Below are positions 6,297 through 6,559 of a stretch of 6,559 nt of DNA, in pieces (position 1 is the first letter of the stretch; each line of letters opens with the position of its first letter). The stretch is from positions 1-6,559 of the forward strand of contig CALAEB010000213.1 in the NCBI GenBank assembly GCA_937890875.1, given 5' to 3'. Position numbers and translations under genes: made by a program. The notes under the pieces are model-generated. The model had not been told where the DNA came from. It saw only the letters and a program-made list of their open reading frames with translations, and searched no databases. The stretch is from an uncultured Anaerolineaceae bacterium. Its GTDB lineage: Bacteria > Chloroflexota > Anaerolineae > Anaerolineales > Anaerolineaceae.

Positions 6297-6559
6297 ATGG
6301 AACCTGATTTTGGCTATTACAGCAAAAGTGCCGATTATATAAAAGAACGGATTGATTTTGTCCCTGAAATCGCGATTGTTCTGGGAACCGGGCTGGGCGG
6401 ATTATCCGATGAAATTGAGAATCCGGTGGCCATACCTTATTCCGAAATTCCCAATTTTTTAGTCTCAACCGCACCATCTCACGCCGGAAAACTGATCCTG
6501 GGAACGCTGGCGGGCAGAAAAGTGGCCTGTATGTCCGGCCGTTTCCATTATTACGAAGG
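6297..6559 (+). CDS. Purine nucleoside phosphorylase (PNP family 2), N-terminal part
   Basis: From ATG 6297 the frame stays open to the window edge (87 codons plus two bases), about one third of the usual ~270-residue trimeric PNP. The enzyme splits purine nucleosides with phosphate into free base and ribose-1-phosphate in the cytosol. Visible family features: an N-terminal helix with ADYIKERI, IAIVLGTGLGGLSDEIE (phosphate-binding loop, usually GSGLG, here GTGLG), IPYSEIPNF, SHAGKLILG (usually GHAG), and MSGRFHYYEG, which carries the Arg and His equivalent to the phosphate-binding pair of the family (normally QGRFHxYEG). AAGGAG (6280-6285) lies 11 nt upstream, somewhat long spacing, but no better start is present. 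Placed after the importer in the same direction, it would act on imported nucleosides. Whether it is closer to inosine/guanosine-specific or broader PNPs cannot be judged from this part. Confidence 0.92.
   Translation, partial: MEPDFGYYSKSADYIKERIDFVPEIAIVLGTGLGGLSDEIENPVAIPYSEIPNFLVSTAPSHAGKLILGTLAGRKVACMSGRFHYYE

Overview
This 6.6 kb window is bacterial DNA of roughly balanced base composition, densely coded, with strong Shine-Dalgarno sites. It holds one gene on the minus strand (cut by the left edge) and, divergently, a five-gene plus-strand cluster whose last gene is cut by the right edge. The genus cannot be named from the sequence. The gene families are common in anaerobic, fermentative bacteria (Clostridia, Spirochaetes, Thermotogae, Anaerolineae-type Chloroflexi). 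The solute-binding protein has an ordinary signal-peptidase-I type signal and no lipobox, which argues mildly against a typical low-GC Firmicute, where this family is usually lipid-anchored.

Layout. Positions 1-1044 (minus) encode most of a DUF1015-family protein of unknown function. Positions 1045-1382 form a divergent control region with a palindrome near the minus-strand start, a pair of imperfect direct repeats about three helical turns apart, and a 9-bp word shared between the two. Positions 1383-2420 encode a BMP/PnrA-type substrate-binding protein. A strong stem-loop at 2467-2513 follows it. Positions 2576-4114, 4101-5228 and 5225-6112 encode the tandem ATPase and two permeases of the same ABC importer, with overlapping ends (14 nt, then ATGA). 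Positions 6113-6296 are a spacer with several inverted repeats, and 6297 onward encodes the N-terminus of a purine nucleoside phosphorylase.

How it works together. The BMP protein captures a ligand, most likely a nucleoside, outside the membrane. The two dissimilar permeases form the channel, and the double-NBD ATPase drives import. The adjacent phosphorylase would split the imported nucleoside into free base and ribose-1-phosphate, feeding purine salvage and sugar catabolism. This is a recognised arrangement rather than a new system. The less ordinary points are the divergent ligand-binding loop of the BMP protein, the repeat architecture of the divergent promoter region, the hairpin that probably lowers expression of the membrane components relative to the binding protein, and the palindrome-rich leader of the phosphorylase gene. 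No RNA gene, mobile element or CRISPR array was seen.
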